The translations under genes and the position numbers were made by a program. Below the pieces are notes generated by a model, which ran no database searches, was not told where the DNA came from, and saw nothing but the letters and a program-made list of their open reading frames with translations. Shown in pieces: positions 18,142 through 31,400 of a DNA stretch of 64,000 nt; position 1 is the first letter of the stretch, and each line of letters opens with the position of its first letter. Source of the stretch: an uncultured Lachnospiraceae bacterium (GTDB lineage: Bacteria > Bacillota > Clostridia > Lachnospirales > Lachnospiraceae); the NCBI GenBank assembly GCA_902765725.1, contig CACXAT010000003.1:62001-126000 (forward strand), written 5' to 3'.

Positions 18142-18170
18142 TTGGTAAAACGTTTTAGGTGTTGTATAAT
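18142..18170 (+). promoter_or_regulatory. Sigma-A promoter for the TPR protein gene
   Basis: TTGGTA (18142-18147) and a perfect TATAAT (18165-18170) are separated by 17 bases. It lies 64 bases before the TPR gene start and may also drive the giant gene downstream, which lacks an obvious promoter of its own. Confidence 0.7.
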
Positions 18171-18177
18171 CAAGTAT

Positions 18178-18200
18178 AACTGAGGAACTCTACCTCGGTT
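18178..18200 (+). terminator. Leader hairpin just after the promoter
   Basis: AACTGAGG (18178-18185) pairs with CCTCGGTT (18193-18200) with one G-U pair and a 7-base loop, followed by AATTTTGTT. It begins almost at the predicted transcription start and resembles a weak attenuator or a 5' protective stem-loop. Confidence 0.5.
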
Positions 18201-18233
18201 AATTTTGTTACAAAAAAGTATGGGAGATAACTG

Positions 18234-19385
18234 GTGGAAGCCAATCAGAATACTGAACAACAGAATATGGAGACTGCCGCGAAGAAGCCGTGGCACAGGA
18301 AAAAATGGGTCCGGGGGGTCGCGCTTCTCATAGTGGCCGGCATGATCGCCTCAGAGCTGATGAGTAGACTGATCCCCTCCGAGGGCGTAGTGATCTCAGA
18401 CAATAAGCAGACCCAGGAACTGATCAATTCAGATCTGGCCGAGGCGCTGAGTCACCCGATCGAACTGAACGAGGCGTACCGCAAGGCGGTATATCAGGAG
18501 AAGCTGGAGCAGAAGCGCCGGGAGCGGCTGCTCTCACTGGGGGAGAAGGCAGAGAAACAGATTGCCGACGGTGAGTATAAGAAGGCAGTGGAGACTCTGG
18601 ACGAACTACTGGGAGAGGTGACGGAGGAAGAAGCGGATATCTGGCAGCTGAAGATCATCCGCGCCCAGCTCCTGTTCTCAGACGGGCAGACTGAGCAGTC
18701 CGCAGAAGCCTGCGGCGAGGTCATCGATGCCGGGGAGGACGAAGGCGGGATCTGCAGTTTCATCCGCTCGCTGATCCGGATCGCTCAGGAGGATTACGGA
18801 GGGGCCAGAGAGGACATCCTGGGAGCGCTGGAGAATGGTTATCCCCAGGAAGATGTCTGCAGCGTGCATCTGGCATACTGCGACTACTATCTGGAAGATT
18901 ACGAATCCGTGCTCAGCTATACAGCCAGCGCGAAGGAGCAGGGGATCTCAGAGCAGTATGATTATACGATCCTCTTTCTGGAGGCCATGGCCCAGCTGCA
19001 GCTGGCCCGCTATGCGGACAGTGAAGACTCCCTCACAAAGCTTCTGAAGATGGAAGAGGACGAGGGGACAGAATCAGACGGGTCGCTTCTATATTATAGA
19101 GGCGTCTGCTATCTGGGACTCGAAGAGTTCGAAAAGGCAACGGAGGACTTTGAGAAGGCACAGGAGGCCGGATTCGGAGATTCGAAGGATACCGGAACGA
19201 AAAAAACAATGCTTCTGTACAATATGGGTGTAGCGGCAGCAGGCCGCGGCAATCCGGAGGAAGCTGAAAAATATATGCAGCAAGTAGTGTCCAGAGGCGA
19301 TGAAAAGACTCTGGCGGAAGCAGCGCAGAATCTGCTTGATATGTATAAGGCGGCAGAAGAAGCGGCGAAGCAGACAGAGAGATAG
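18234..19385 (+). CDS. Membrane-anchored TPR repeat protein
   Basis: This 383-residue protein has a short basic cytoplasmic N-terminus, one membrane span near residues 27-47 (VRGVALLIVAGMIASELM), then an extracellular part made almost wholly of helical TPR-like repeats (about residues 95-380; for example YYRGVCYLGLEEFEKATEDF and LLYNMGVAAAGRGNPEEAEK). The start is GTG at 18234, with GGGAG about seven bases upstream; ATG 18267 is the alternative. TPR arrays mediate protein-protein contacts. Lying 78 bases before the giant secreted repeat protein, it could help its export, folding or retention at the membrane, which is inference from position. It has no enzymatic motif. Confidence 0.75.
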   Translation: MEANQNTEQQNMETAAKKPWHRKKWVRGVALLIVAGMIASELMSRLIPSEGVVISDNKQTQELINSDLAEALSHPIELNEAYRKAVYQEKLEQKRRERLLSLGEKAEKQIADGEYKKAVETLDELLGEVTEEEADIWQLKIIRAQLLFSDGQTEQSAEACGEVIDAGEDEGGICSFIRSLIRIAQEDYGGAREDILGALENGYPQEDVCSVHLAYCDYYLEDYESVLSYTASAKEQGISEQYDYTILFLEAMAQLQLARYADSEDSLTKLLKMEEDEGTESDGSLLYYRGVCYLGLEEFEKATEDFEKAQEAGFGDSKDTGTKKTMLLYNMGVAAAGRGNPEEAEKYMQQVVSRGDEKTLAEAAQNLLDMYKAAEEAAKQTER

Positions 19386-19463
19386 ACCACTATGGTTTCA
19401 GGCTACAGACACGTATCAATAGTTTCATCAGTAACTTAACGAAACAGGAAAGGAGACACAGGA

Positions 19464-22400
19464 ATGAGGCAGAACAGGCTAAAGAGAGTATTGCTGGCAG
19501 TATCCATGTCAGCGGTACTTCTGCTCGGCACTGCCGGCTTCATCTCGGCGGAGGAGACTGCGCCGGAGGAAGCGGTAGTGGAGCAGTCAGCACCAGCCCC
19601 GGCCCCGGTGGTATCTGAACCGGCACCAGCGCCCGCTCCGGCGCCAGCTCCGGCTCCGGCGCCAGCCCCGGCTCCGGTCGTATCTGAACCGGCCCCGGCT
19701 CCGGCTGTATCTGAACCGGCTCCGGCTGTATCTGAACCGGCTCCAGCGCCAGCTCCGGCAGTGTCCGAACCGGCCCAGGCAGTGTCCGAACCGGCTCCGG
19801 CAGTGTCCGAACCGGCCCCGGCAGCGTCCGAACCGGCCCCGGCAGTATCTGAACCGGCCGCCCAGCCGGCTGAGACCGTGTCCGGCAGCGCTCCGGAGCA
19901 GCCAGCCCCGGCAGCGGAGGCTGCTGTACAGGCGCAGGATGACACATCCGGCGGCTCAGAAGGCACAGGCGATCCTTCCGGATCAGGAAGCGAGGGAGAG
20001 GCAGAGTCCGAAGCAGTCCCCGGCGCAGGCGACGTGGACACCTCCGACACTTCCAAGATTCCGGCGGGCAAGGCCGTACTGGCGGAGAATGTCACCGGCG
20101 GCGCGAATACTCTGGAGGAACCTAAGGAGTTCACCAACGCCACGGAAGACGGCAAGGAGACCGATACCAAGAACGCGATCCAGAAAGCAGTCGACGCGGC
20201 CCTTGAGGCTGCCAGAACCGGCGCGCAGGACGCGGAGCTTACCATCACCGTGGAAGACGGGACCTATGACGGCGACATCACGATCAAGCAGGATTCGGAG
20301 AAGCCGTCTGTCCTTAAGACGCTCTTCATTCTTGCGAAGGGTGCTTTCACAGAGCCCGCCGAGGGCGGCGTGATCGACAAGAGCACCGTTTCCTATACCG
20401 CGGGGGGCGGCGCCAAGGTCAACGGCAATATCTTTATCGACGGGATCAATGTAGTCCTGGCAGGACTGTATTACTCTCTGGATAAGACCCTCAGCGTCAA
20501 GAACAGCACGACCACTGTCTACGGCACGACCGAAGACGATACCGTTACGATCAAGAGCGAGAACGGAGAACTGATCGCCAGGACCGGTGACGGTGCGGAC
20601 AAGATCAGTGTAACGGGTAAAAATGAAGGCTCCGGCGGAAAGAGCGTGACTCTGGACGGCGGCGCGGGCAGTGATGTCTATACGGTCAACACGACAGTTG
20701 CCGGCAAGGCAGGACAGACCGCGAACGTCTCCATCACCGATTCCGACGGCGGAAGACTTCATTATACTGGCAAGATCGACGGTGAGAGCGCTTCCGGCTC
20801 TTATGATGAGACAACCAGGAGCGGTTCATTTACCCTCGTCACCAAGAAGGATGACGCGAATGCCGGAACACTTGCTGTCACGACGAACGGCGTCAACAAG
20901 TTCTCGGATGAACTGTCCGGCAAGAGGACGGTCGAACTGACAGAGGACAATAAGAACAATACGTTCGACAATTACAGCTTTACAGACTTTACGTACAGCC
21001 CGATCAACAATCTTGCCGAGCTGAAGCTGCGCGTTGCAAACGGCATCCTGAATACGCTTATCATCTCAGAGGAGCCGGATGAGGATGCGGTTGAGATCGA
21101 TGAGTCCAACGACGGCAAGTTCACAGTCGGCAACGTAGATGCGGGCAAGGCGAATCTGCGCATCGAAGGCAATCAGATCGAACTGGCCGGACAGATCAGC
21201 GCAGAGAACCTGATCGTCAAGGCAGAGGATACGGATGGCATCAGGCTTCCGGAACAGATCGTCGACAAGCTGGATCTGGGAGAGGATGACACCTTCTCAC
21301 TGTTTGACTTCACGACAATGGCCTACATCAATGTCAAGGAAGGCGCGAAGATCAAGACTGCGGGAGATACGCAGCTGACGGCAGCCTCCACCCAGGGAAG
21401 CGGGATCATCCCCTTCTCGGGCGCCAATGCGGTCAATGTCAAGATCGGCAATGCGATCATCGACATCAACGGCAGCATTGATGCGGGAGGAGCAGTCGAG
21501 GCGGCGGCCACGTCCAAGGCTTCCATGGTCGCGACCAATGACCTCCTGAAGAAGATCTACATCCCGCTGGCAGTTGATGTTGCAGTCAATACCGCCAGGG
21601 TCACCCTGAACGCGGGCGGCTCCATCATCGGCACCGAGGATGTGAAGCTTACCACCAACGCAGAGCTGAAGATGACGACCGTCGCGACGGTGGGTGCTCT
21701 TCCGTTCTCGCTGGCTGTCGCGGTTCCGCTGAACGATTCCCATGTGGTGGTCAACGGCGATGTCACCTCCAGAGAGGGAAGCATCACAGCCGAGGCGACC
21801 GGAACCATGACCGCGGTCACAGAGTCCGCGAAGGAATCCAAGGCAGACAGCGAAGAGGATGGCGATGATGACGAGGAGGAAGAAGATACCTCATCCTTCC
21901 AGTTTGGCGGATTCTTCGCGATCAATGTTGCGATCCAGGATGTGGACGCGACCGTAGGAGAGAGCGCGAATCTGAAGGCCGCCAAGGATATCACCATCCA
22001 CTCTGTCAGCAAGCAGGAAGTGACGACCAACGCCACCTCCGAGTCCGGCGATGCGGACACGCAGACAGAGACGGAGTCAAAGGTCTCCGAGATCTTTGGC
22101 AAGGTCAAGAATATCGTTAAGACCGTCAAAGACTTCTGCTCCGGCAAGGGGAAGGAAGGGGACGGCATTGACGCCAAGGCGTACAACTACGCAGTCGGCC
22201 TTCTGAACAAGGCCCTGGGCAGAGTGACCGGAAGCAGCGGCAATACCATTACTTCCAAGGCCACTGAGAACGGCGTCCTGTCTGTCAAGACCAAGGAAGA
22301 AGTAGGCAATACAGTTGAGATCAAGGTCTCCCCGAACAAGGGATACAAGCTTGAAAGCCTCACCTATTCCTACATCCCGGCCGGTGCCTCCAAGGCGGTT

Positions 22401-25400
22401 GAGAATACCATCACCGCGCAGGATGGCAAGTATACCTTCGTGATGCCTTCCGCAGCGGTTACGCTGAAGGCTGTATTTGCAGAGGACCCGTCTGCAACGG
22501 GTGATGACGATGACTATGGCGTCTCTGACCTCTTCAATGACGGCGGCAATCAGGAAGGCGACGGAGACAACCTGGGTCTTGAAGATCTGGTCAATGAGGG
22601 TACCTCAGGAACCGACAGCGCTTCCGGCAGCGGAAGCCCGACAGATCCGGTGACCGAAGGAACCATCTCCATCAAGAACTTCGAGTCCGAAGAGAAGACA
22701 GAAGGCGAGAATCCGACTTCTGTCGGATCGATCCTCTCTGACCACGAGAAGGCCAATGTCGGCGACATGATCACTCTGACGATCAACCCGGCAGACGGAT
22801 ATGAACTTGAGGACGGAACTCTGCGCGCGATCTATAAGAATGCGGCAGGCAAGAAGATCCGCTACACGATCGCGAAGACTTCTGCCGGACAGTACAAGTT
22901 CACGATGCCTGAAGTGAAGGAAGGCGAGGAACTGACATTTGACGCTTCCTTTAAGAAGAAGGAGCCTGGAAAGCCGGAGAGAAGCAATGACCCGAACGCC
23001 AAGACTTCGTCTCAGGTGACCGGCGCTCTGGCAGTCAGTGTTGTCCTTAATAATAATGAAGCAGTGATCGATACCAACGGCTCGATCATCTGCGGCGGCA
23101 AGCTGAGCGTGACGGCGGATGCCAGCACCAAGGCTGAGTCCAATGCCAACGCGGCAGGCGTGGAACCCCACGAAGCCAAGAAGGACGACAAGGATAAGAA
23201 AGACGAAGGAACCTCGGACAAGTTCGAGGATGAAGTGTACGGGGAGCAGATCCAGGGCTCCGTGGTGATCGGAACGACTACCAATGGTAAGGTCGAGTTC
23301 GCGTCCCAGGAGAGCACAAACACTGTAGCCGTCAGGATCGTCCCGGACGAGGGCTTCAAGCTGAAGGAAGGAAGCCTGAAGGCGGAGGTCTCCACAGACC
23401 GCGACGGCAAGATCGAGAAGAGAACCGTTGAGCTGGTCAGGAATGAGAACGACGAGGGAGTCTGGTATCTGCCCGGCGATGAGAACAAGAAGCTTCTTGC
23501 AAGATCCTTCCGCATCCTCGCTGAATTTGAAGGTATCGAGTACGATGTCACCAAGGACTCCGCGATCGATTCCACCAAGGGAACCGTGACCCTCTCTGCC
23601 AGCAAGGCAAAGAGCGGCGACAAGGTGACCGTTACCGCAACGCCGAACGAAGGCCAGATGGTATCCGCGGTTTATTATCTGTCTGAGGGACATAAGACCC
23701 AGGTAGAGAAGAACTCCGACGGACAGTACGTATTCCGTCTTCCGGCCAAGAGCGTCACAGTTCTTGTCCAGTTCGACGAGAGCGGATATCCGGTCTACAC
23801 GGCAGCGGACAGCAAGGGAACGATCAACGTCTCTGTTGCCCGTACGGGAGACAACAAGAGCTTTGTTGTCACTCCGGCAGACAGCTCCAAGACATTCAAG
23901 AATATCTCCGTAACCTACGGCTACAGCCCGCTCGACTTCACGACCGACAGTCCGGAAGTGGATTACTCCGATACGGTCGGTGAGCTCGAGTCGGCGAACA
24001 TCGTCATCTCCCCGGGAACCGCAACGATCAACATCCCGGCTGCGCTTCTTGCAGAAGGCATGATCCTGATCGTATCAGCGGCACTCAATGATGACGATAC
24101 CGCGATCCCGGTAACGATCGACGTCGCGACGACGGCAGAGGATACCGATCCTCACGGAACGATCTCTACTAGGGGACACGTCAGAAATACCGACAAGCTG
24201 ACACTGAATGTCAACCCGGACAAGGGTTACAAGGCAGACAAGGTACAGCTCAAGTTTACCTATAAGAATGCGAACGGAGAGGATACCGAGGACGTATTCG
24301 ACGTTGAGAAAAATGACAGCGGCGAATATGTATACGACCTGAGCAAGGTCAAGGGTATCTGGAACGCGACCGACATCGCGCTGGTGGTGTCCGGCAAGTT
24401 CATCGTGGAAGACGCGGAAGAAGCGGGACTGAACAGCAGCACCTCCCTCGGCGTTGCGATCAACGTCTCCGTCACCAACCACAGCAATCTGGCGATCATC
24501 CGCAAGGGTACGATCGAGGCAGGCTCTGTTGAAGTGACCGCAAACTCGAAGGCCGGTGACACACCGGTGACATCGGTTGCCAAGTCCGCAGCCGGATACA
24601 GCAAGGGTGACATCGGAGCAGGCGGCGCCCTTACAGTTCATGTCGCGTCCGACAAGACCAAAGCATTCATTATGAAGAATGCGAAGATCAAGATCGCAGA
24701 CGGCGGTGATCTGAAGGTAAGCGCTGAGTCTGAAGAATCCTTCAGCTCAGAGGCAGACGCAAGCAAGAGCAAAGACACCGAGGCGAAGTCCACGGGCGTC
24801 GGCGCAGGCATCCTGGTCGCAGTCACAGGCGCTGAGGTCGTGGCGGCGATCGAAGACGACACGCAGATCGAAGCGGTCAAGAAGACCGTGAACGAGGAGA
24901 CCGGTGAAACGACTGTTGAGGCAGGAAGCCTCAAGGATGTGACCGTCACCGCGAAGCAGAAGGCGAAAGACACCTCCACATCCTCTGCCGGAAGCGCAGG
25001 CGGAACCTCCGTCAGCCCGGCACTGAACGTGCATGTGTCCGGTATCCGTACAGAAGCGTACATCGGGAAAGCTCCCGTTACCGCACCGCAGCAGACCATC
25101 GTCGCTGCAGGAGACGTCACCATATCCGCAGAGAGCGACATCACCCGTGAAGTCGGCACCAACGCAGCGGCAGCAGGCGGCAGCGTAGGCGTAGGTATCG
25201 CACCGGTCGTTACAGTCTTCAATGACAGCACCAGGGCGAAGATGATGCGCGGCTCCAAGTCGAAGAACCTGAAAGTCAACGCGAAGGGAATGAGCACTGT
25301 GAAGTCCACCGCAAGGTCCGGATCGAAGGGTGCCCCGGGCAAGAAGAAAGAGAGTTCTTCGGACGACGATTCCTCAGACGGGGACGGGGGGTCGGAAAAG

Positions 25401-28400
25401 GGAGACTCGGATAAGCAGGTAGACAAGAACCTTGATGGTGCCGCGAAGATTGCCGGCAGCACCGGCATGAGCAATATCTCTCCGGACATCATCAGCAACA
25501 AGAGAGCAAACAGGCAGACAGCCGAGACCAGTGAAGGCAACCTTCAGGTAGCGGCAGCCTTCAACCTCAGCATCTTCAGCAATGTGGTCGAGTCTTACAT
25601 CGCAGGTGATTTCACCAGCCAGACGGATGAAGACATCGAAGTGACCTCCGTGCAGCAGCTGACAGTTGAAGTCATCGCCAATGCTTCCGCGACCGGCTCC
25701 AAGACCGGTGTCGGAGCGGCAGTTGCTCTGAACATCGCTTCCTATGATAACCTGGCTCATGTGGATCAGGCGGCCCTGAAGGCCGGCGGAAACATCACCG
25801 TCAAGGCATCCCTTCCGGAGGAAGAGAAGGATGACGACGATGACAAGGACAAGGAGAAGGAAGAGGAAGAAAAGAAGAAGGAATACGACTTCACCAAGGC
25901 CGAAGGCGTCAAGGAATTCATCAAAGACAAGACCGTCGAGTACATGAAGAAGGCCGCCGAGGCGATGAAGCTGTATGACATCGCATTCAACGATACGCTG
26001 AAGAAGCACCTGGATTCTCTCCTTGAGGAACTGGCGGAGGACCTTACCAACAAGCCGCTGGAGATCCTGATCAAGGATACACCTCTGGAGAAGTACGATC
26101 TGAAGAAACTCAAAGAGAAGGACTTCGATACGTACAAGGATCTGGTCGTGCAGCAGATCACCAAGAATGTTTACAGCGCACTGAAGGACAATTCCAAGGA
26201 GCTCTGGGAGAAGATCAAGGAAAAGGGCAAGGAATTCCTCGATGCAGATAACTGGAAAGAGTACGGCGCACGTACCGTTTCCACGATCATGATCGACTGC
26301 CTGGCTGACTGGATCACAGTGAAGAAGGAAGACGAAGCTCCGGCGAACACCTTCAAGACAGAAGCAGTTGCAGGCGCAGGCGCTTCCGATGTCGGTGTGG
26401 CAGGAAGCATCGCGATCGCAGTAGTCAACGGTGATGTGAAGGCTTATGTCGATTCTGCCCAGAAGGAAGTAACGGCAGACGGCGAGATCGTCATCGACGC
26501 AAGAAATAATACCCGCCAGGATACCACCGCAACCGCGGCAGTCACGGACGATGGCTCCGGCGACAAGAACCTGAGCGACAAGGATTCCAGGAGCGGATCC
26601 GAGAACGATCAGGAAGAGCAGACGATCGATAAGAAGGTCGTTGTAGCAGGTACCAAGGGCGGAAAGCCGGAGGTGAAGATCAGCGGCAGCACCGTAACTG
26701 TCAGGATCAATCCGATGGAAGGCTACGAGATCGATCAGATCAAAGTCTTCACCACCAAGGGCGAGAAGACGGTCAGCACCACCGCCAATGCAGACAAGAG
26801 TGAATACACCTTCACGCTTCCGACGCTGAAGGAAGGCGAGACCGTAACGGTCAAGGTCACCTATAAAGAGGTTCCGAGGACCATCAATGCCTCGATCGTC
26901 GATCCGTCTCAGACCTCTGAGTACGATTACGAGAATCCGGACCGCTCCAAAGTGACATTTACCACACCTTCCGAGACAAGCGAGAAGGAGAAGACCTCCA
27001 AGTCCAAGTGGGGCGACAAGGTAACCGTTCACGTAACACCCGCACAGGGATACCGCCTGAAGGAAGGTTCCCTGAAGTTCAAGTACACCGTAGACGGCAC
27101 GGAGCACGAGTCGAAGATCGTCACCGCTGAAAATGCGGCCAACGGACTCTATTCCTTCTATATGCCGAATGCGGATGTAACCGTATACGCAGAGTTCGAG
27201 CAGGATCCGAACGCTTCCGAAGAGGAAGAAGCCAAGTCCAAGAACGGCAAGACCGTTGGCGTCGGCGCAGCGTTCGCGCTCGATATCATCAACCTCGATG
27301 TCGAAGCAGGCATCGGCGAAGGCAGAACCGTTAAGGGCAAGAGTGTTGACATCACCTCCACATCCGAGCTGAATCGCGTCACCGCCTCTGTCGCGGGTAC
27401 CGATCCGCTCTCCAATGATGAAGATGATGATGCAGGAGATCCCAAGGATGTATCTGTAGACGCATCCCTGTCCATCGGCATCACCCTCAATGATGTCAAG
27501 GCGTATGTCGGCAAGGGGACCACGATCACCACGACCGGCATCAAGGCTCAGCCGGCAGAGGGCACAGCGGACGGCGATACCTCCGCGTCCGACGACTCCG
27601 AAGAGGAGGAGAAGCCTGATACAGCAGGAGACTTCAACCTGCTCGCAACTGAGAGAAATAAGAGCGTCGCCCAGTCCAGCGCATTTGCGGTGGGCGGCCA
27701 GACAGCAGTCGGTGCTACGGTAGTCCTGAACATCGCGGACAGCGATGTCAACGTAGTGCTCGATGGAACTGTGACGGCGACCGGAGACGCGACACTGAAG
27801 GCCTACACCTACGACGAAGATGACTCGACCGCATTTGCTTCCGCAATGGGCGCAGACGTAGCGCGTTATCTGTCGAAGATCAAGACCACCATCTCTGACG
27901 GTGAGGAGAAGATCAACAAGTTCCTCAGCGGCGAGATGTTCAAGAACGGTGAAGCAGAGACCAAGAAGGGCAACGAAGAGAACAAGACAGCAACCAAGAT
28001 CAACGACAAGCTGAATGAGAACAAGAACAACAGCAGTCAGTCCTCCAACCCGGATGACCGTCAGCCGGTGAACAACAACCTGTCTACATCCTCGAACATT
28101 CTGAACAGCCAGAACGTGTCCACTGAGAGCACGGGCGACGGCTCGAAGCTTGGCGAGGCGGCAGATAAGGCCAATTCTCTGGTATCCGGTGGATCCGGAA
28201 GTGATGTAACGGGCGGACAGGGAAGTCCCGCTCAGACGAAGAAGTCCGACAGCAAGCCGATCCAGGCAGCTGCCGCACTCGGAATCAACATCACCAATCA
28301 TGTTGCCAAGACAGAGATCAACGGCAATGTGAGCGCAAGAAAACTTATCATCATGGCTGACAATGACGCCAACTACACGACGACCGGTACCGGTGTCTCC

Positions 28401-31400
28401 ATGACCATCGGAAAAGCGGAGACGTCCGTAGCCCTCGGCATCGGCATTGCAGTCAACAATGACAAGGCACTCGTGATCATCAAAGACGGCATCCAGACAG
28501 ATCACGTGGTACTGGTCGGTACTGAGGAAGTGAAGATCGCATCTGAACTGTCTCAGAACATGGACGGCGAGTACAAGGGTCTCCTCGGAGTACAGTCTCT
28601 GGCAGGCAGCGTCTCCGGAAGTGCCAAGACCGCGATCGCGGGAGCGATCTCCGTACTGACATCCAGAGCCCAGACGAAGACCATCGTCGGAAGCTGGACC
28701 GAGATCAGGGGCGGAGAGAAGAACGAAGAGGCTGTCAGCGTGACAGCTGAAGACAAGAGCAAACTGGCAGTCCGTGCAGGCGGCGTCATGATCGCGGCCC
28801 ACGGAGCAAAGCAGGGCGTAGGCGCATCCTTCGCATTCATTTACGGATACAACGTCGTGACCGCCCAGCTGAAAGACAATGTCAGCATCACAGGTAAATC
28901 TCTGGATCTGCACGCCCAGAAGCAGTCCGTATCCATGGACGACTTCGAGGTAGCATTCGGAGTAGACAAGATCATCACCAGATCCGAAGAGGATATCGAC
29001 AAGGACGATCAGGGAATCATCCATCTGAAGAGATCCGGATCCGGTACAGACGCGAAGTATGAAGTAGCAGTCAACACCAGCACAGACCGCATCATGGATG
29101 CTGTCAAGCTGCTGAACTTCCTGTCTTCCGTCAACCTGTATGTGGAGTCGATCTCCGGCGCGGTATCAACCGGCAGGGGCGATTTCACCGTGGCAGGTTC
29201 CTTCGCGATGGCGTTCCTGTTCGACGAAGTACTCTCTTCGATCGGAGATTCTGTCAAGATCAATCTATCGGGAGAGATGAAGAACGACGCTTCCAGCGAG
29301 ACCAATGTAAGGGTCATCGCAGGCGGCCTCTCCGTATCGAACTCGAACACGGGCGTCGGTGCAGTACTGAGCTTCCTCTATGACGAGGACGAGGTACGCA
29401 GCGAAGTCGGCAGCGGAGCAGATATCAAGACCGGCGGCAACTATCATCAGTCCGCTTCCTCCACAACGGATATCCTGGATATCACCGTTGCGGGAGCAGC
29501 TACCGGAAGCAGCGGCGAGGCAACCGTCGGAGCAAACATCGGCGCAGTAGTCCTTCTTACCAAGGCAGAAGCACAGGTGAAGGATTCCGCAGCGATCAAA
29601 GCGGACGGCAACCTGGACATCCTGTCCTCGCAGGACAATGACACAGTCCTCGTAGCAGCGAGCGTCGCACTGACCATGGGCGGCATCGCAGGCGCAGGTA
29701 CACTGAACGTCACTGTCAGCGACAGCGAAGCAAATGTAGATGTCGGAGACGGAGTCACCCTCACATCCGGCAAGGATATGTCACTCAAGGCGGATACGGC
29801 TGAGCGCCTGATCAGCGTGCTCGCGAGCGCATCCGCATCCAACGGCAAGCAGGCAGCATCCGGCGTTGTCAGCGTACTGGTTGACAATGCACAGACGCAG
29901 GTCGTACTTGGCAAGGTAAAAGCAACCGCAGACGGCAATGTAACCATCACGGCAGATTCCACGACGAGGCTGTATCAGATCAACGCAGCCATCTCCGTAG
30001 GAAACACTGCAGCAGTCGGAGCGGCCGTAGTCGTGAACGTACTGGGACGCAAGGTCCTGGTCAATGTCGCCAGCGGCGCGCAGATCACTGCGACAAAGGG
30101 CAGCGTGCTGATGCAGACCACGGGAGACGAGAAGGTCCTCCTGGTACTCGGATCGGCAGCGGCTTCCACCAACAACAGCGCGACCGGACTGATCCCGGTG
30201 ATCGTAAGCAACAGCAAGGTCCAGACCCTCGCCGGAATGAATGAGGCGGATGGAGAATACAAGGGCGGAACCCAGGAGAATCATCTCAAGGTTACCGCCG
30301 GAGACAGCATCGGCGTAATCGCAGATCTGACCTCCAATGTTGTGATCGTGGCAGGCGGCATCGCGGTAGGCTCCAATGGCGTGGGTGTAAACCTCGATAC
30401 AGCAGTCTTCAGGAACACCATTGATTCCATCATCGGTGACTGGGCAGAGCTGGTAGCGGGCGGCATCACCGCAGCGCAGGGAATGGCAACAGGCATTCAG
30501 ACCCCGAACCGTGAAGAGCGCAGACATGGCGTGATCATCTCCGCGAAGGGCAGAGAAGACATCACCCTGGTCTCCGTGGCAGCGGCCGGCGGACTTGAGA
30601 ATGCGGCAAGCGGCGTGGTCAACACACTGGTTGTGAGCAACAAGACCAACGCGGCAGCAAGAGAACATGTAACCATGACGGCGAAGGCAGTCAGCGGAAC
30701 CTCCGATGATGACTGCTCACACCCAGAAGTCACTGTGGAAGCAGATGACGACACAGACCTGGTCAACGTGGCCGGTGCCCTCTCGGCAGCAGGCAATGTG
30801 GGCGTAGGCGCAACGGTCGTAGTCAATGTCTTCTCCAAGGAAGTCAACGCGACTGCGGCAGACAGTGTCGTGATCAACACACCGGGTGACGTCAACGTAA
30901 CCGCAACTTCAGATGATGACGTAGTACTCTTCGCACTGGGACTTGGCGCGAGCGGCACCGTAGGTGTTGCGGCAAGCGCAAACGCTCTGGTATTCCAGAA
31001 CAAGACCCATGCAGTCTTCGGAGAAACCATCGGTTCCGAGAACAGCAGAGTCCGCAATGTAACAGTCAAGGCAGATACAGACAGCCTTATGGTCAATGTC
31101 GCGGCAGTAGTCGCAGGCGCAGGATCAGCGGCAGTCGGAGCTGCGGCGATCGTCACATACTTCTACAGCGAGACCCTCAGCTATGTGAAGGCGAACAGCA
31201 GGATCTACGCATCCGGCAAGGTCAATATCGAAGCAGACTCCAAGGAGCTTGTGACAGGCGACGGCCTGGGCATCGCAGGCGGCGGAGCTGCCGGAGTCGG
31301 CGGTATGCTGGATGTGGTCGTGACCAAGGTCACCACCAAGGCATACACCGAAGAAAATGTAACCATCGACACGAACGGTGCCGAGGGCGACGTCACAGTC

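Noticed and set aside
25374..29024. A 1,216-codon open frame on the minus strand opposite the giant gene
   Set aside because: It lies wholly antisense to strongly patterned repeat coding sequence, has no domain-like segments or ribosome site, and is explained by the GC-rich codon bias of the sense gene, which removes antisense stops.
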